Assembly: GCF_022376445.1 (NCBI RefSeq)
Contig: NW_025955256.1
Location: 1-49,027 of the forward strand
Reading direction: 5' to 3'
DNA: 49,027 nt
From: Fomitopsis serialis
Taxonomy: Eukaryota > Basidiomycota > Agaricomycetes > Polyporales > Fomitopsidaceae
In this document: positions 33,326 through 44,272 of the stretch, in pieces
Layout: every line of letters starts with the position of its first letter
Numbering within the stretch: the first letter of the stretch is position 1
Notes under the pieces: generated by a model
The model's database searches: none
Told to the model about the DNA's origin: nothing
The model's input: the letters and a program-made list of their open reading frames with translations, nothing else
Program-made: the position numbers and the translations under genes

Positions 33326-34109
33326 TGTAAGTACACTCGCCACTCATCATCCGCATTGCTACCATGCTGATCTGTCCAAGCAGATCGTTACCCACTGCAA
33401 TACCGTGCTCTACAGCGCGTTGCTGGGGACACTAGTGAGGAAGCCCGACATCGGGCCGGAAGAGACACCAAAGACTCGGATCCGTGCATAATGCCTCTGC
33501 GAGCGCTATAGTACTCGAATCCCCTTCGCAGCCTTAAGAACTACACGACCACTGAATGTATCAAGCCTGATCATTTGTCGGAACCTTAAACATACCAAAT
33601 TGGGACATGTTGCTTCATGAATTGGCTCGTCGTGTAGAGAGTAGTAGTAGCAATTGACATTGCAAAGAACAAATGTGAATCCTTTCAAGTGTATATTGTG
33701 GAGTGCGACATATGGAGTGTGTATGTCATGGCGCGCGACATAGATTCTCGATACACAGACTATCATAATTCAGGCACCATGCTAAACGAGGCGCGGCTAC
33801 TATATATGGAGCCGTACATAGCCAGATCGAGCGGATCGCGATTGCAATCACCCGATGCCCGTGACGGCACCCAAAGTGGACCAGCGCGCGACAGGTCCTA
33901 TTTAGGGTATGGCCGCCGCAAGCTCCCGCCAGCGGTGGATGACCCGGCTGTCCCTGAAGGGCAGCTGCCCTTTCGGGTAGTGAGCAAGGCGCCGGCTGCA
34001 TCTTCATGTATGAAGGTGCAGTCATCACTGCACTGTAACTACTGGGATCTATGTATGACCCCTTTGTGCTAACTACAGGGATTCATACATGGGTATGCCA
34101 GCATCTGGT

Positions 34110-37100
34110 GAAGCAGGACCTGGTAGCGTGGATAACGACCGATGACGTTGAAGAGGCCCTTGAAAAAGCAGGAGCCGGCCGGGCAGCCGGCCTGGATGGC
34201 ATCCCGTACGAATTCTGGCGGGCCCTACACTCGGAACATCAGCGAAGACAAAAACAAGATGAAAATGCCCCGACCTTTGACGCCCTCCTGTTCCTGCGCA
34301 GGGCATACAATGACCTAGAAAGCAATGGCCCGCAGCCGACATCGACCTTCGCAGAAGGATGGATGTGCCCCCTATATAAAAAAGGAGACAAGAGAGAGAT
34401 TGCGAATTACCGTCCGATAACGCTCCTGAACACGGACTACAAACTCTACACGAGGATCCTAGCCACGAGACTCGGTAAAATAGCGACGTCAATCATACAC
34501 CCCGATCAAGCCGGGTTTGTCCTGGGACGGCACATCGAAGATCAAACCCAACTGTGCAAATCAGTAATCGAATACACTGAAGCATACGAGCTAGACGGAG
34601 TCATCATCGCCCTCGACCAAGAGAAAGCGTACGACAAAATAGACCACGAATACCTCTGGAAGGTACTGGAGGCCTTGAACTTCCCACCAGAATATATCAA
34701 GAGGATCCAAAACCTATATAAGAATGCAACCACAATCATCATATTGAACGGTGAATCGAGCTCACCCTTCATAGTCATCCGTGGTGTCAGACAGGGTGAC
34801 CCCCTATCATGCCTCCTATTCGACATTGCAATAGAACCGCTCGCATGTATGCTGCGGCGGTCCACGCTCCGTGGAATATCCGTTCCTGGAATTGCAGACA
34901 AACTCATAACTTCGCTCTTCGCCGACGACACCTCCACCTTCTTATCGAAAGAGGATAAATGGTCACACCTATGGGAAATCCTACACACCTGGTGCAAAGC
35001 TTCCAAAGCCAAGTTCAATAAACACAAGACCGAAGTCATCCCGGTCGGAAGTGAGGAATACCGAACCGCCGTCCACTCCACGAGACGTATCGACCCAGAG
35101 GACGACGAGTGCATACCCGATGATATACATATCGCCCGCGACGGGGAAGCCGTACGTATCCTGGGCGCCTGGGTCGGAAACAAAGTCGACGAAATCGCCG
35201 TCTGGACACCAACACTCACGAGAGTAAAGAAGTTCCTGGAGAGATGGGGCAAATGCCATCCAACGCTACAGGGCAAAAGACATATCATCCAAATGGGCCC
35301 TGGCGGAATGACCCAGTATCTCACCAAAGTTCAAGGAATGCCCCAGTCCATCGAAATTGAGCTCACCAAAATCATACGAAACTTCGTTTGGGACAATGCA
35401 CGACCACTAATAAACCTTGAAACCATACAACGCCCCAGAGACAAAGGAGGACTCGGGATACTCAACATCAAAACACGGAATGAAGCCATAGACATTACAT
35501 GGATTAGGACGTACCTGGACATGTCCGAGTCCCGCCCAAAATGGGCCTTCGTCCTTGACGAGATCCTGAACCACCACGCCTCGCGAGAGGCTGGAGCCAT
35601 ACGACATGAAGCGCAAATTAATAGCTTCCTGCAAAACTGGGAACCGTCGACATCACACCGATCTAGTCTGTCCAAACAGGTCAAGTCCATCCTCAAAACG
35701 GCAAAGCGGTACAACGTCAGCTTCGCCGCCATCAAACTGGACAGAGAACTCAAACTCCAACTACCAGTCTGGTACCACATCGGTGCGGAAGCCCGCATGC
35801 GAAGACTCAACAACACCCAAAGAAGTGATTGCCTGAGACTATGCCACGGAGTTCAAAGACTCGCCGACCTGTCCGCAATACTAGCCGACCACGGACCAGA
35901 CACAGCCCTAAACGATGAACAATGCACCTGCTCCCTCTGCATGTCCGCAGTCGAAAACGGGTGTAGAGACCCTTCCGCATGCTACACCGCGGCAAAGACA
36001 ATTTTGGACCTAATTCGTCCAAAATGGCACCCAAGTTTCACAGCCCCGCGTGACGGCTTGTCCCTGACGAGAAGGAGGAGGGAAGTCAACGAGACTGCCC
36101 TCCTATCGGAAGACAGCGTCACTTTCGACCCATCCGTAACATCGCGAGGAAACATCACAGAGGCTTTCCGCGCCTTCGTAGACACCACGGTCCATGACGC
36201 CCCTCCAGCGATACGGCGTCGCCCTGGGCGAACAGTAGCGGAGGAAGCAGAAACGGTGTACCTCCTGGACACGAAAGACGTCCTCAAGCAAGCCGGCCGG
36301 AACAGACCACCCGAGCGACACGTCGGATTCGCCTTCTTCGGCGACGGCGACAGGCGTAACACGATCGTCGCACAAACACTCCCGGAAGAAAACGAAGGCA
36401 ACGCCCTGGGTAGCATCCTGGCGGCACTGTACGCGGCCGAAACAGTGCCAGGCGACGCACCCCTCCACCTGGTCTCGATGTCGAACTTCCTCCGCGAAGC
36501 TCTCACCGACAAGCTTGGCCTATGGGAAGACCGAGGATGGAGAGACGTACCGAACGCCGTGCACCTCAGAGCCCTAGTAAACCGCCTGAGAACGCGGTGC
36601 GCCATAACCACAATGCGTGTCCGGTCACCTACAACAGACAAAGAAACACTGAAAAGCGCGAAACGGGCAATCCGCATTGCAGCAAACCTCGGAACCATCC
36701 GCCGTGCCGATCCGCAGATCGACGCGAGGTTCCTCCTTTCAGGGGCCCGCCTAAGCACCCTGTCCCAAGCACTAGCACATAAAAGCATCAACGCCATGAA
36801 CATAAAGCCGCAACGACAACGCACCATCAACATCCTAGACTCCGTCCAACACCACTTCGCCACAGCACTTAAGACGGCCGTCACCCACAAGGACATATGG
36901 CGAAGCATACGACACCGCGATATCCGCCTCCAGATTACCGATTTCTTATGGAAGATCACACACGGAGCCATGCGCTGCGGCGAGTATTGGGCAAACATCC
37001 CTGGCTATGAAGAGCGCGCCTACTGCTCATGGTGCGGTGAACTCGAATCAATGGAACACATACTCCTCGAGTGTACAGCGTCCGGTCAAGAGGTAATATG

Positions 37101-37554
37101 GGTGTTGGCCGAAGAGACTTGGACCCTGAAAGGCCAGCCATGGAGCACCCCGTGCATCGCAGAAATAATAGGAGTAGGTCTCAGAGCGTGGAAAAAGGCA
37201 GGCCCAAGCAAGGATGAGGATAAAGAAGCATCGCGTCTGTGGAAGATCTTACTATCGGAATCTCTCTACCTAATCTGGAAACTCAGATGCGAAAGAGTCA
37301 TCGGTCACGCCGATGAGGAGGGATGGACCCACTCTGACCGATCAGTGTCCCGGAAATGGGCACACGCAATGAACGCACGAATATCTCAAGATAGAGCGAT
37401 GACACACGCTCGCTTCGGCCGGACGGCGCTCAAACGAGACCAGGTACTAGGTACCTGGAAAGGTACCCTCAAAGACGAACAACATCTACCGAGCGACTGG
37501 ACTCGCTCACGGGTTTTAGTGGGTATAGCCCCGGGCGCTTTTGACCCCGGGTGA
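34110..37554 (+). pseudogene. LINE ORF2 fragment 3: reverse transcriptase, RNase H, zinc finger
   Basis: The 3' two thirds of ORF2. Reverse transcriptase motifs appear in order: AGRAAGLDGIPYEFW, NYRPITLLNTDYKLYTRIL, PDQAGFVLGRHIEDQ, ALDQEKAYDKIDHEYLW, GVRQGDPLSCLLFDIAIEPL and the catalytic FADD (SLFADDTSTFL). An RNase H-like region follows (about 36300-36650, starting HVGFAFFGDGDRRN). Near the C-terminus is a Cys2-His-Cys finger (YCSWCG...MEHILLEC), common in fungal and plant LINEs. No stop or frameshift was seen over 1140 codons. The upstream 59 or so bases of the apparent ORF (34051-34109) belong to the hAT-like element. Confidence 0.9.
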
Positions 37555-37712
37555 CTGAGCCCCACACTGGCCTTCACCGGTCGTGCGCAACGCATTTCGC
37601 CCTGGACGCATGGCGGGGGAACCCGCTTGCAGGCTGGTTGAAAGGACTGGTCCGATTGGCCAGTGCCTCAAACCATCACAGCCCTCCAAAAAAAAAAAAA
37701 AAAAAAAAAAAA
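37555..37712 (+). other. LINE 3' UTR and poly(A) tail
   Basis: A short GC-rich 3' UTR ends in 25 consecutive A at 37688-37712, the hallmark of target-primed reverse transcription. Host sequence starts at 37713. Confidence 0.9.
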
Positions 37713-37981
37713 GCATCGCGGAAATGTCTCACGATTGATTCATCTGGCCCCCCATATCGCCAGACCTTGGCCTTGACCAGATCATCCTGAGCACCTAGTA
37801 GCTGACATAAGTATTATACTTAGTTTCGACTCAAGACCTTGCACGCGGCGCTAAGCGTGGGCCGGGGTTTGTGACCCGAACACCGACCACCGACCACCGT
37901 TAAATAAGCCGTCCTAGTCGACTCCTACGTGTATCGTTCCCGACGACTATCATTGTCATTGCACTCATTTTCTTCTTCAAA
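37713..37981 (+). promoter_or_regulatory. Upstream region of naa20
   Basis: A gene-free 269 bp between the LINE poly(A) tail and the naa20 ATG, with a tandem CACCGACCAC-type repeat near 37880-37900 and a pyrimidine-rich stretch before the ATG. The LINE inserted here has displaced any more distant upstream elements. Confidence 0.4.
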
Positions 37982-38757
37982 ATGAGTGTCTCAAGGCCGT
38001 TCAAAGCGACGGACATGTTTAAATTCAACCACATGTGAGACTTCGCGCGTCTCTGCAGGACACCGATTGACCGTCTGGACTCTTCAGCAACCTTGATTTG
38101 TGGACAGAGACCGTGAATCGACTCATTGTCCAAATGAAAATGCTCCTCTGACTGATTTTGACTCTTAGTATGGCATCAACTTTTACCTTCAGTACCTGTC
38201 GCGTTGGCCGGACTTGTGTTCCGTAGAAGAGTCCCCAAACGGGCGCATGATGGGCTATAGTACGTTCGTTCTTCATGCTTTCCGACGAAATCACTGAAAT
38301 CCCATGCCCTATGCTAGTTTTGGGGAAGGCCGAAGGCCAAGACGCAGAATGGCATGGGCACATCACTGCCCTCACTGTTGCGCCTGAGTACCGCCGGCTC
38401 TCGCTCGCCCGCAAAATGATTGACTACCTCGAGCGCGTCTCGGACAACAACTACCACGGCTTCTTCGTGGACCTCTACGTCCGGTGCACGAACGACGTCG
38501 CCATAGGCATGTACGAGGGGCTGGGGTACAGCGTGTACAGGAGGGTGCGGGAGTACTATGGGAGTCTGGGGCTGGGGCGGAGCGCAAAAGACGAGGAGGA
38601 TGCCTTTGGTGCGTTTTTTTGCCTTGCTTCTGCATGTATGGATCCAGACTCATTGACGTTGTCAGATATGCGCAAGCCGTTGTCTCGAGACCCAATGCGG
38701 CGCTCCGTGCGACCAAATGGACGAGAGATCTCTGTGAGCGCTCATGACGCTTCATAG
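37982..38757 (+). CDS. naa20: N-alpha-acetyltransferase, NatB catalytic subunit (Naa20/Nat3)
   Basis: Five exons: 37982-38034, 38088-38112, 38169-38259, 38318-38608 and 38666-38757, giving 183 residues, close to the usual length. The N-terminus has RPFKATDMFKFNHINLD and FYLQYLSRWPDL. The acetyl-CoA-binding core is WHGHITALTVAPEYRRLSLA, which includes the R/Q-x2-G-x-G/A-type loop (here RRLSLA, with Ser for the usual Gly). Next comes FFVDLYVRCTN, then GMYEGLGYSVYRRV and the family-specific DMRKPLSRD. NatB acetylates nascent chains starting Met-Asp, Met-Glu, Met-Asn or Met-Gln on the ribosome, together with Naa25. Only splice-site reading shows the first three short exons. Confidence 0.93.
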
Positions 38758-39317
38758 CCTCACCTACGATAGTACCCTTCCAGGCTTGCGGTAGCCCGTA
38801 TTCGTGGTCAATCGCTAATGTGACGAGCCGTACAGAACGACGGGGAAGACTGCTCTACGTTGGAAGGTCTGACTCCTCTGACATGATGATGCACTGAACA
38901 TTGTAAACAAATCTGTGCACGTGGCTGACGGTTGAGAACGTCCAGGTCTTGAGATCTTGAGATCTTAGATCCGAGAAACCCCTCCTTCACCGTTCACGCG
39001 CACGCGCCGAAGTCTTCAATTGCTGGAATGCTGCTGCCTCATCGCGATACTGCGTGACCACTCAACAAATTCAACTCGCGCGTGCGAGGTCTTGATGCGC
39101 AACATCAACACCATCGTCTTGACCCCGGTCCCGCCGTGAGCAGCCAGCCACTTCTCGCAGTCAACGCTCAAACTCGACGTACTATGTCTGAGAGCAGCGA
39201 GGGTCGTCAGCCCCTGACATCCTATGTCAGGGGCTGACGCATCTCGCTGCTCACGAAACTCTGGCAACACCCTCACATCTAGTCGGATTCAACTCTAGAA
39301 CTTCGTCATCTGAAGCT
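38758..39317. other. Intergenic region with a long palindrome
   Basis: No gene is seen. It contains the inverted repeat listed at 39192-39252. Confidence 0.5.
39192..39252. repeat. 61-nt near-perfect palindrome (hairpin or cruciform)
   Basis: The inner arms at 39205-39220 and 39224-39239 are perfectly complementary (16 bp, starting CGTCAGCCCCTGACAT) with a 3-nt loop. The outer arms at 39192-39201 and 39243-39252 (GAGCAGCGAG / CTCGCTGCTC) add 10 bp after a symmetric 3-nt mismatch. Confidence 0.95.
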
Positions 39318-39737
39318 ATGACTTCCGCTTCTCCGCCCCCAGCGGCCCCTTCTATGCTTGCGCCTCTGCTACCATACATACTAGGGTTGGTCGTGACGAT
39401 CATCGGCGGCGTACTGATTCTGTACGTTCTGCGCCGGTCTCGCTCGCGCCAGAAGCGAAATCGCCCGTCTGGCCTTCCAGTCTTTGCAGAACAAGATGCG
39501 AGTTCGAAAACGACCGCCGATTCGTCGGGCGTCCGGCGGACGGTACACTGGCTTCGCTGGACCACTTTTCTGGGAAAGAAGCGTTCTCCGGCTAACTCTG
39601 CGCCTGAGAAGCACGCGGTCGTGGAGAGTGTTCTTGAGAAGTCGGGCGAAGTAGATCTCGAGGCCAGCATGGCCGCGAGCAAGGTGCGTCCGACTCAAAG
39701 CCGTCTACGTAGCGGCACTAGTGACATGGCAATATGA
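39318..39737 (+). CDS. Small single-pass membrane protein, unknown
   Basis: A 139-residue single-exon frame. Residues about 13-37 form a strongly hydrophobic helix (ending TIIGGVLILYVLRRSRSR) followed at once by Arg/Lys-rich sequence, so the C-terminus is probably cytosolic by the positive-inside rule. The rest is Ser/Lys-rich and likely disordered. I recognise no family. The ATG sits 66 bp after the palindrome. It may be an uncharacterised fungal gene; the clean membrane helix favours a real gene over chance. Confidence 0.55.
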   Translation: MTSASPPPAAPSMLAPLLPYILGLVVTIIGGVLILYVLRRSRSRQKRNRPSGLPVFAEQDASSKTTADSSGVRRTVHWLRWTTFLGKKRSPANSAPEKHAVVESVLEKSGEVDLEASMAASKVRPTQSRLRSGTSDMAI

Positions 39738-41223
39738 CCACCTACGACCTCCCTTCTGCAGCCTGGAGAGCGCTTCGCAACACAGTCGGACGCTGGCGAA
39801 TCTACACCGAGACGAGGCGATGGCGCCGCCAACGCACACTGCCCTCCTACCGCCTCCACCGCTGCATTGAATCCGCAGAACATATGGGTCAACGGTCATT
39901 CTCCTCTTGCCATATTCCTTCCGAGTCTCCGAATCTTCTGAGCATGTCCGACTTGATCATGCGATCACTTGTATTGGTCTGCGATCAATTGACCCAGACT
40001 TGGCTTGTGCAAGCTCGCTGAAATCTCTACGTGTGCAAGTCTTGTTCGATGACGAGCTCGTATGTATCGGCAGCAATGATCATGATTCCGCGTCGAGGTA
40101 TTTCGGTCTGGCTGACGTCTGTCCGAGGTATGTCGCATGTCATCTGTGGGCCCTGGGCCCTAGTGTTCGTGTCCCTTTACCCTCTCCGGTACGCCGCAGC
40201 CTGAGCACCCTTCGGAAGCAGTCTCACGGCTGTTAGCGCCATCACGTCCTTCGTTACGCCTTTCTTCAAGCCACGGCTAAGTATCCCGGGGAGTGGTGAT
40301 ACCTTCAGCTTCCGAATGGGACGTCCGAGTCGATCGAGGAACTACTCATCATTCGACGGTCTTGGAGGCTAGTCGACAAGTGGTTTTTCCTTGCAGAGAT
40401 GGTTGTTGGTGAGTGCCGCTAATATGTAGGGTACTTGCGTGTTAACCGTGGCATTCGTACATGCGAAGGGAGTTACTCCGTAACTTAACTCGTCCACCCG
40501 TGTGTCAGGTCGGTTTCATTGGTACGTGGTTCTCTTCTCACGTGGGATGTACAACTCAGTCGCGTGTGAGTGCAGGTACGGATCCGAGAATATCAATAAG
40601 TAAGCCGAGTTCGCAGCTTGCCGCGTGCGTTCTCCCATACTTGATAGAATGCAGCCACTGTGTGAGTGTGCCTCCCAGGTCATGAAAAACCACACATATC
40701 CCACACATTTATGCACATGTCTCGGACTTCATGGAGCGCTGGTTCAGGCATCAGTTCGCCGACTGCGTTTCTTCCATCACAAATGACTTACGGAAAGAAG
40801 AAGCGCATCGGCGTAACGCCCCGGCCTCATGCCATTCTCTATTGAGAGGCCTCATCGCAATCGGCTTCCCCATTCCTGTCCTCGCCATCTCCCCCTCAAG
40901 GTGCCACTGACTCAGACTAGAGCATTGACCACAACGTCGCTCCCTCTATCAGCTCTGACTATGACAGGTGTAGTTTTGAGTCTTTCCATGCCATCCGAAG
41001 GTTAGATGCTCCAGAGATGCTTGGATGAGATGGTGTCGGCTGATATTTTCCGCTCTCTGTAGATTAGTAGCCCATCTTGCAAGGCAGACATATACAACGT
41101 CGCCTGAACAGTGAAGAGTATACGCTCGCGAACTGTGATCCTCCAAAGGTGCGCTTGTTTGATCAGGATTCATATGCAATGCGGGCTTACCTCTTATTGA
41201 CCGGTGGTTATTGAAATTTCAGG
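39738..41223 (+). pseudogene. Decayed or unresolved coding region
   Basis: Several stretches look coding but do not join into one frame: about 39760-40235, 40270-40410 (reading LPNGTSESIEELLIIRR and WRLVDKWFFLAEMVV after an in-frame TGA), and 40717-40910 (reading FMERWFRHQFADCVSSITND). No start, stop or full set of splice sites could be fitted and no domain is recognised. It may be a degenerate gene or one with short introns and unrecognised exons. The remaining parts of the region show nothing. Confidence 0.35.
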
Positions 41224-43019
41224 ATGGCGATCTGGGAAGTGCCCAAAGTGAATGGTGTTGAATACAGGCTACCCGTTTATACTATGTAAGTATGCTGCTC
41301 TTCGTATTGATCAGGTCACTGATTGTGCCATAGCAAGGACACACTGTCAACTCTGCCGCAGGAAGTTATAGAACTCATCGCTAACTTTCTCTCGGACGAA
41401 CCCGTCCAGCTCGCCACCTGCTGCCTTACATGCAGCGCTTGGTACCATGCGGCCCGGCCTCACCTCAGGCAGTGGAAGACCATCCGGAGCGAAGAGGCAC
41501 TGCGAACCCTCGTGCGGGTTCTATTGACCAAGCGCAATGAACGATATGGACGCGCGTTGCGCTCCCTGGAGATCTGGGATAATGCAAGGAAGCCGTTTGC
41601 GCACGTTTTTTCCTTGCGTGTTCCCGGTCGTCTTCTGGTGCATTTGACGGCACTCCGCTTGCACGGGATAGACTGGTCCACGGTGCGCCCCCATCCAAGG
41701 TTCTTCAAGGACCTGTCCGGCTTTGCATCCGTCATTCGTTTAACCCTCGTCAAATGCCGCTTCCGACGTCCCGAGGAGCTCCGCGCAATCGCGAACGGTC
41801 TTCCGAACCTCAAATTCTTCTCTCTGTCGCTTATTACAGTCGCTTCCGCTCCTCCTGCGGCAGATGTGATACGCAAGTCCCCATCCATTTCCAACTTGGT
41901 ACTCGATAAAATCCAACTGTTCGGGTCTGCCAGTGCACCTCAAGCCTACTCCGTCGGGAGTGACGACGTGCAGCGCCTCCACCAAAGCGTTCTTGACGCA
42001 CTTGCCTCATACTCGACGGTGACATCCCTGCAGCTGGACGCGGATCAGTTTCTCTCATTTCCGCAATGTCAACGCTTCATACGCGCCTTTCCAAGACTGC
42101 AGGCCATCCACATGATGCGCGATCCTACCTGGGGCCCCTCAAGTCTCCCAGTCGACGCGGGCCTTCTGGATTCACAAACGAAACCTTGCGCTTGGGACAT
42201 CATGCAACTGCGTATGTCATCCGTGTCCGCGAAGTTCACTGCGCAGTTTCTTGAGGCATTTGCAAGCGTTTTCTGCAGAGTTGTCACTCTGAGTATAGCC
42301 TTGAAAGACGAGCCCACCACTTCATTGCTCTCGGTTGTGAGGATGCTGTTGCGAGAGTCGGGGTCAACGCTGCATCAGGTCGAGTGGCGGTGCAAGGTTG
42401 GGATGACGGGACTTCCGCCAGTAAGCCAGTCGCTCGCATATCGCTTGCCTGCTCTACTGATCTTTGCGTCCAGAACAGTCCGGACCCGTTTGCTATCCCT
42501 GGCCCACTCACGTACAATGTCAACCTAACTCAGTTACACGTGTCATTCAACGTGTATCCCCCAGCAAGCATGTCATCATTCAGCTTGAGTCTATTGGCGT
42601 TTTTCTCGCAAATCGAGAGCCAATGTCTTCAGGGCATCGACATCCGCGTCTACGTCAAGCGCCTCCCTCTTCCTCTCATGAACACCGACACGCAATCAGC
42701 GACGGCAAAATTTGTCACCGACTTTCATGCCGCACTATCCCGCGGCGTCTTCGCCGGGCTCCCTGCTGGCAGCGTTCGAGTTGGCTTCGTCCTCAGTACG
42801 GAGACGGACATTCTGCCAGTCGGAACCGTTCTCAGCCTGGTGGCGACCATTGAATCGTCCTTGGTGCCTTGTTTCACCCCATGGCTATGTCGGGGAGTCG
42901 TGGCGATTCAGCTTCCGGACGGGACTACCATTGAGGATAATCCACGCGACGAAGTAGCTCGAAGCCCCCCTACTACCGTGCATACTATCGAGGACACAGA
43001 CTCAGACCACGCGTCGTGA
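41224..43019 (+). CDS. F-box-like protein
   Basis: Three exons: 41224-41285, 41334-42420 and 42474-43019, giving 564 residues. Both introns (48 and 53 nt) are GT-AG and keep the frame. The start at 41224 was chosen because the coding frame at 41335 has no ATG upstream before the splice acceptor, and exon 1 supplies one in phase. Residues about 24-65 form an F-box-like motif (LPQEVIELIANFLSDEPVQL, then TCSAWYHAARPHL). The rest reads as irregular leucine-rich repeats (SVIRLTLVKC, LPNLKFFSLSL, PSISNLVLDKI). Such proteins act as substrate receptors of SCF ubiquitin ligases and are greatly expanded in Agaricomycetes. The target cannot be predicted. Confidence 0.8.
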
Positions 43020-43432
43020 CAGGTGGGTGTCGCTGACTTCTCGAGCGCGGCGTGCGTACTCACTGGCAACAGCTATTCTGCAGTCACACGACGATACCTC
43101 TTCTCGACGGGGAGCACTGATACATCTGTGAGTAGAGAGGACAAAAGGAAGAGCATTACTTACTACATCGTATATCAGCAACGTCGACCTCATCCGAGGG
43201 GTCGGGAATCTATGTACTAGTCTCTTTCGTTGGCGAGCGCATATGTACACTACGCATCTTCTGCATCTTCAGTGCCAGTGCGCATACGGTGTGGATAGGC
43301 GCGGGACAATATTGCAGGAAGCGACATCGCTGCCAAGTACACGCTTGCGGACGTATGAGACAGCATATGTATGACGACCAGGGCCCCATGCAATTAGTGA
43401 TAAGAAGGGGTAGGCTATACAGAAGTCTATGA

Positions 43433-44272
43433 TCACTCGAGCTTGATGATGGCTCCGAGGTCCTGGAAGGTCTTTTGCAGCTTCTCTGCATCCTCCTTGT
43501 TCACGTTCGCTTTGAGTGTTTGTGGCAAGGACTCCACGAACTTCTTGGCCTGCGAACAAGGATTAATGAGCGGGAGCTCCGAAGGTAACAGTGTGGAGGG
43601 CGTACCTCGATGAGAGTCAGGTTGGGAACCATAGCCTTCACCTCCCGGATGATTTTGGGCTTCGCAGTGGCCTCGAAGGACTCGAGCTTGACGGTGAACA
43701 CTGACTTCTCCTTCGGCTTTTCCTACACCGCAATGAAGCATTAGACTATGAGCAGAGGTATAGGTTGGACGGTACGTACCTCCGCTACCTCTGGTGCTGC
43801 CTCCGCAGGGGCGGCGGCTGGTGCAGCAGCTGCTGGCATGGCGATCTCCTGAATGTTCAGTCTCGACTGCGGTGAGGTAAGGTGAGGTTTTCAGTGAGCA
43901 CGCCAAGCCTCCGCGAACGTACTGTAGTGACGCACCTTCAAGAGAGCCACCAGATCCGACGCCTGCAGCAAGGTAAGACCAGAGATGTCGTCAACAATCT
44001 TCTTGATCTTCGGGTCAGCGGCGCTGGCAGGCGGTGGAGGCGGAGGTGTTGACGAGGGCTCTGTGGCCGCCGCGGTAGCGAGACATCTTGACGAGCTCGC
44101 GAATGCGCTGGAACTGCACAGTGGTCAGGGCACGGGTGCAACGCTGGCAAGCCTGCAGACATACCGAGCGGCGCGGTGTGTTCGGGCAATAACCCTGAGG
44201 GCAGAGGAGCACCGTGTCTGGATGGGGAGAATGAGTGCTGGACTGGAATAAGTGTGGAGGACCTACGGCCAT
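43433..44272 (-). CDS. Mitochondrial large-subunit ribosomal protein bL12m
   Basis: Six exons, read on the minus strand: 44267-44272 (ATGGCC only), 44165-44217, 43936-44113, 43780-43866, 43606-43722 and 43433-43549, giving 185 residues. Residues 1-35 are Arg/Ser/Ala-rich without acids, a mitochondrial presequence. The N-terminal dimerisation domain is PKIKKIVDDISGLTLLQASD. An Ala/Pro hinge follows, and the C-terminal factor-binding domain spans FTVKLESF to LGAIIKLE, with LIEAKKFVESLPQ. It forms the L7/L12-type stalk that recruits translation factors (yeast Mnp1). The 6-nt first exon is inferred: it alone gives an in-frame ATG, with a GTAGGT donor and CCAG acceptor. Confidence 0.88.

Larger units (their letters stand above)
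30820..34109. mobile_element. hAT-like non-autonomous DNA transposon, inserted in LINE ORF2
   Basis: A 3290-bp insertion flanked by the 8-bp duplication GAAGCAGG (30812-30819 and 34110-34117). Excision restores the LINE frame. The termini carry imperfect inverted repeats of about 75 bp (30820-30897 against 34034-34109), with the best block GGTTAGCACAAAGG against AGTTAGCACAAAGG. The left end starts CAGG. The extreme right end reads ...CATCTGGT, so the outermost 15 or so bases match poorly. There is no transposase. The 8-bp duplication and CAG-type end suggest hAT; other 8-bp-duplicating groups cannot be excluded. It holds minisatellite DNA and a calmodulin fragment. Confidence 0.75.
419..37712 (+). 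mobile_element. Tad1-like LINE retrotransposon, split by two insertions
   Basis: A non-LTR retrotransposon with two ORFs and a 3' poly(A) tail. Its own sequence is 419-3289, 29444-30819 (29440-29443 is the second copy of the GCGG duplication) and 34118-37712, about 7.8 kb in total; 34110-34117 is the second copy of the 8-bp duplication. ORF1 is gag-like with a CCHC knuckle. ORF2 has endonuclease, reverse transcriptase, RNase H and a C-terminal zinc finger, the layout of the fungal Tad1 clade. Both ORFs are open apart from the two insertions. The 5' end is uncertain and no flanking duplication was found. It lies about 270 bp upstream of the naa20 start codon. Confidence 0.85.

Noticed and set aside
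35982..36998. 338-codon minus-strand frame opposite LINE ORF2
   Set aside because: Shadow of the RNase H region; Arg/Ser-rich and without motifs.
37688..37712. The A25 run as a simple microsatellite
   Set aside because: It sits exactly where the LINE ends and is best explained as its poly(A) tail.
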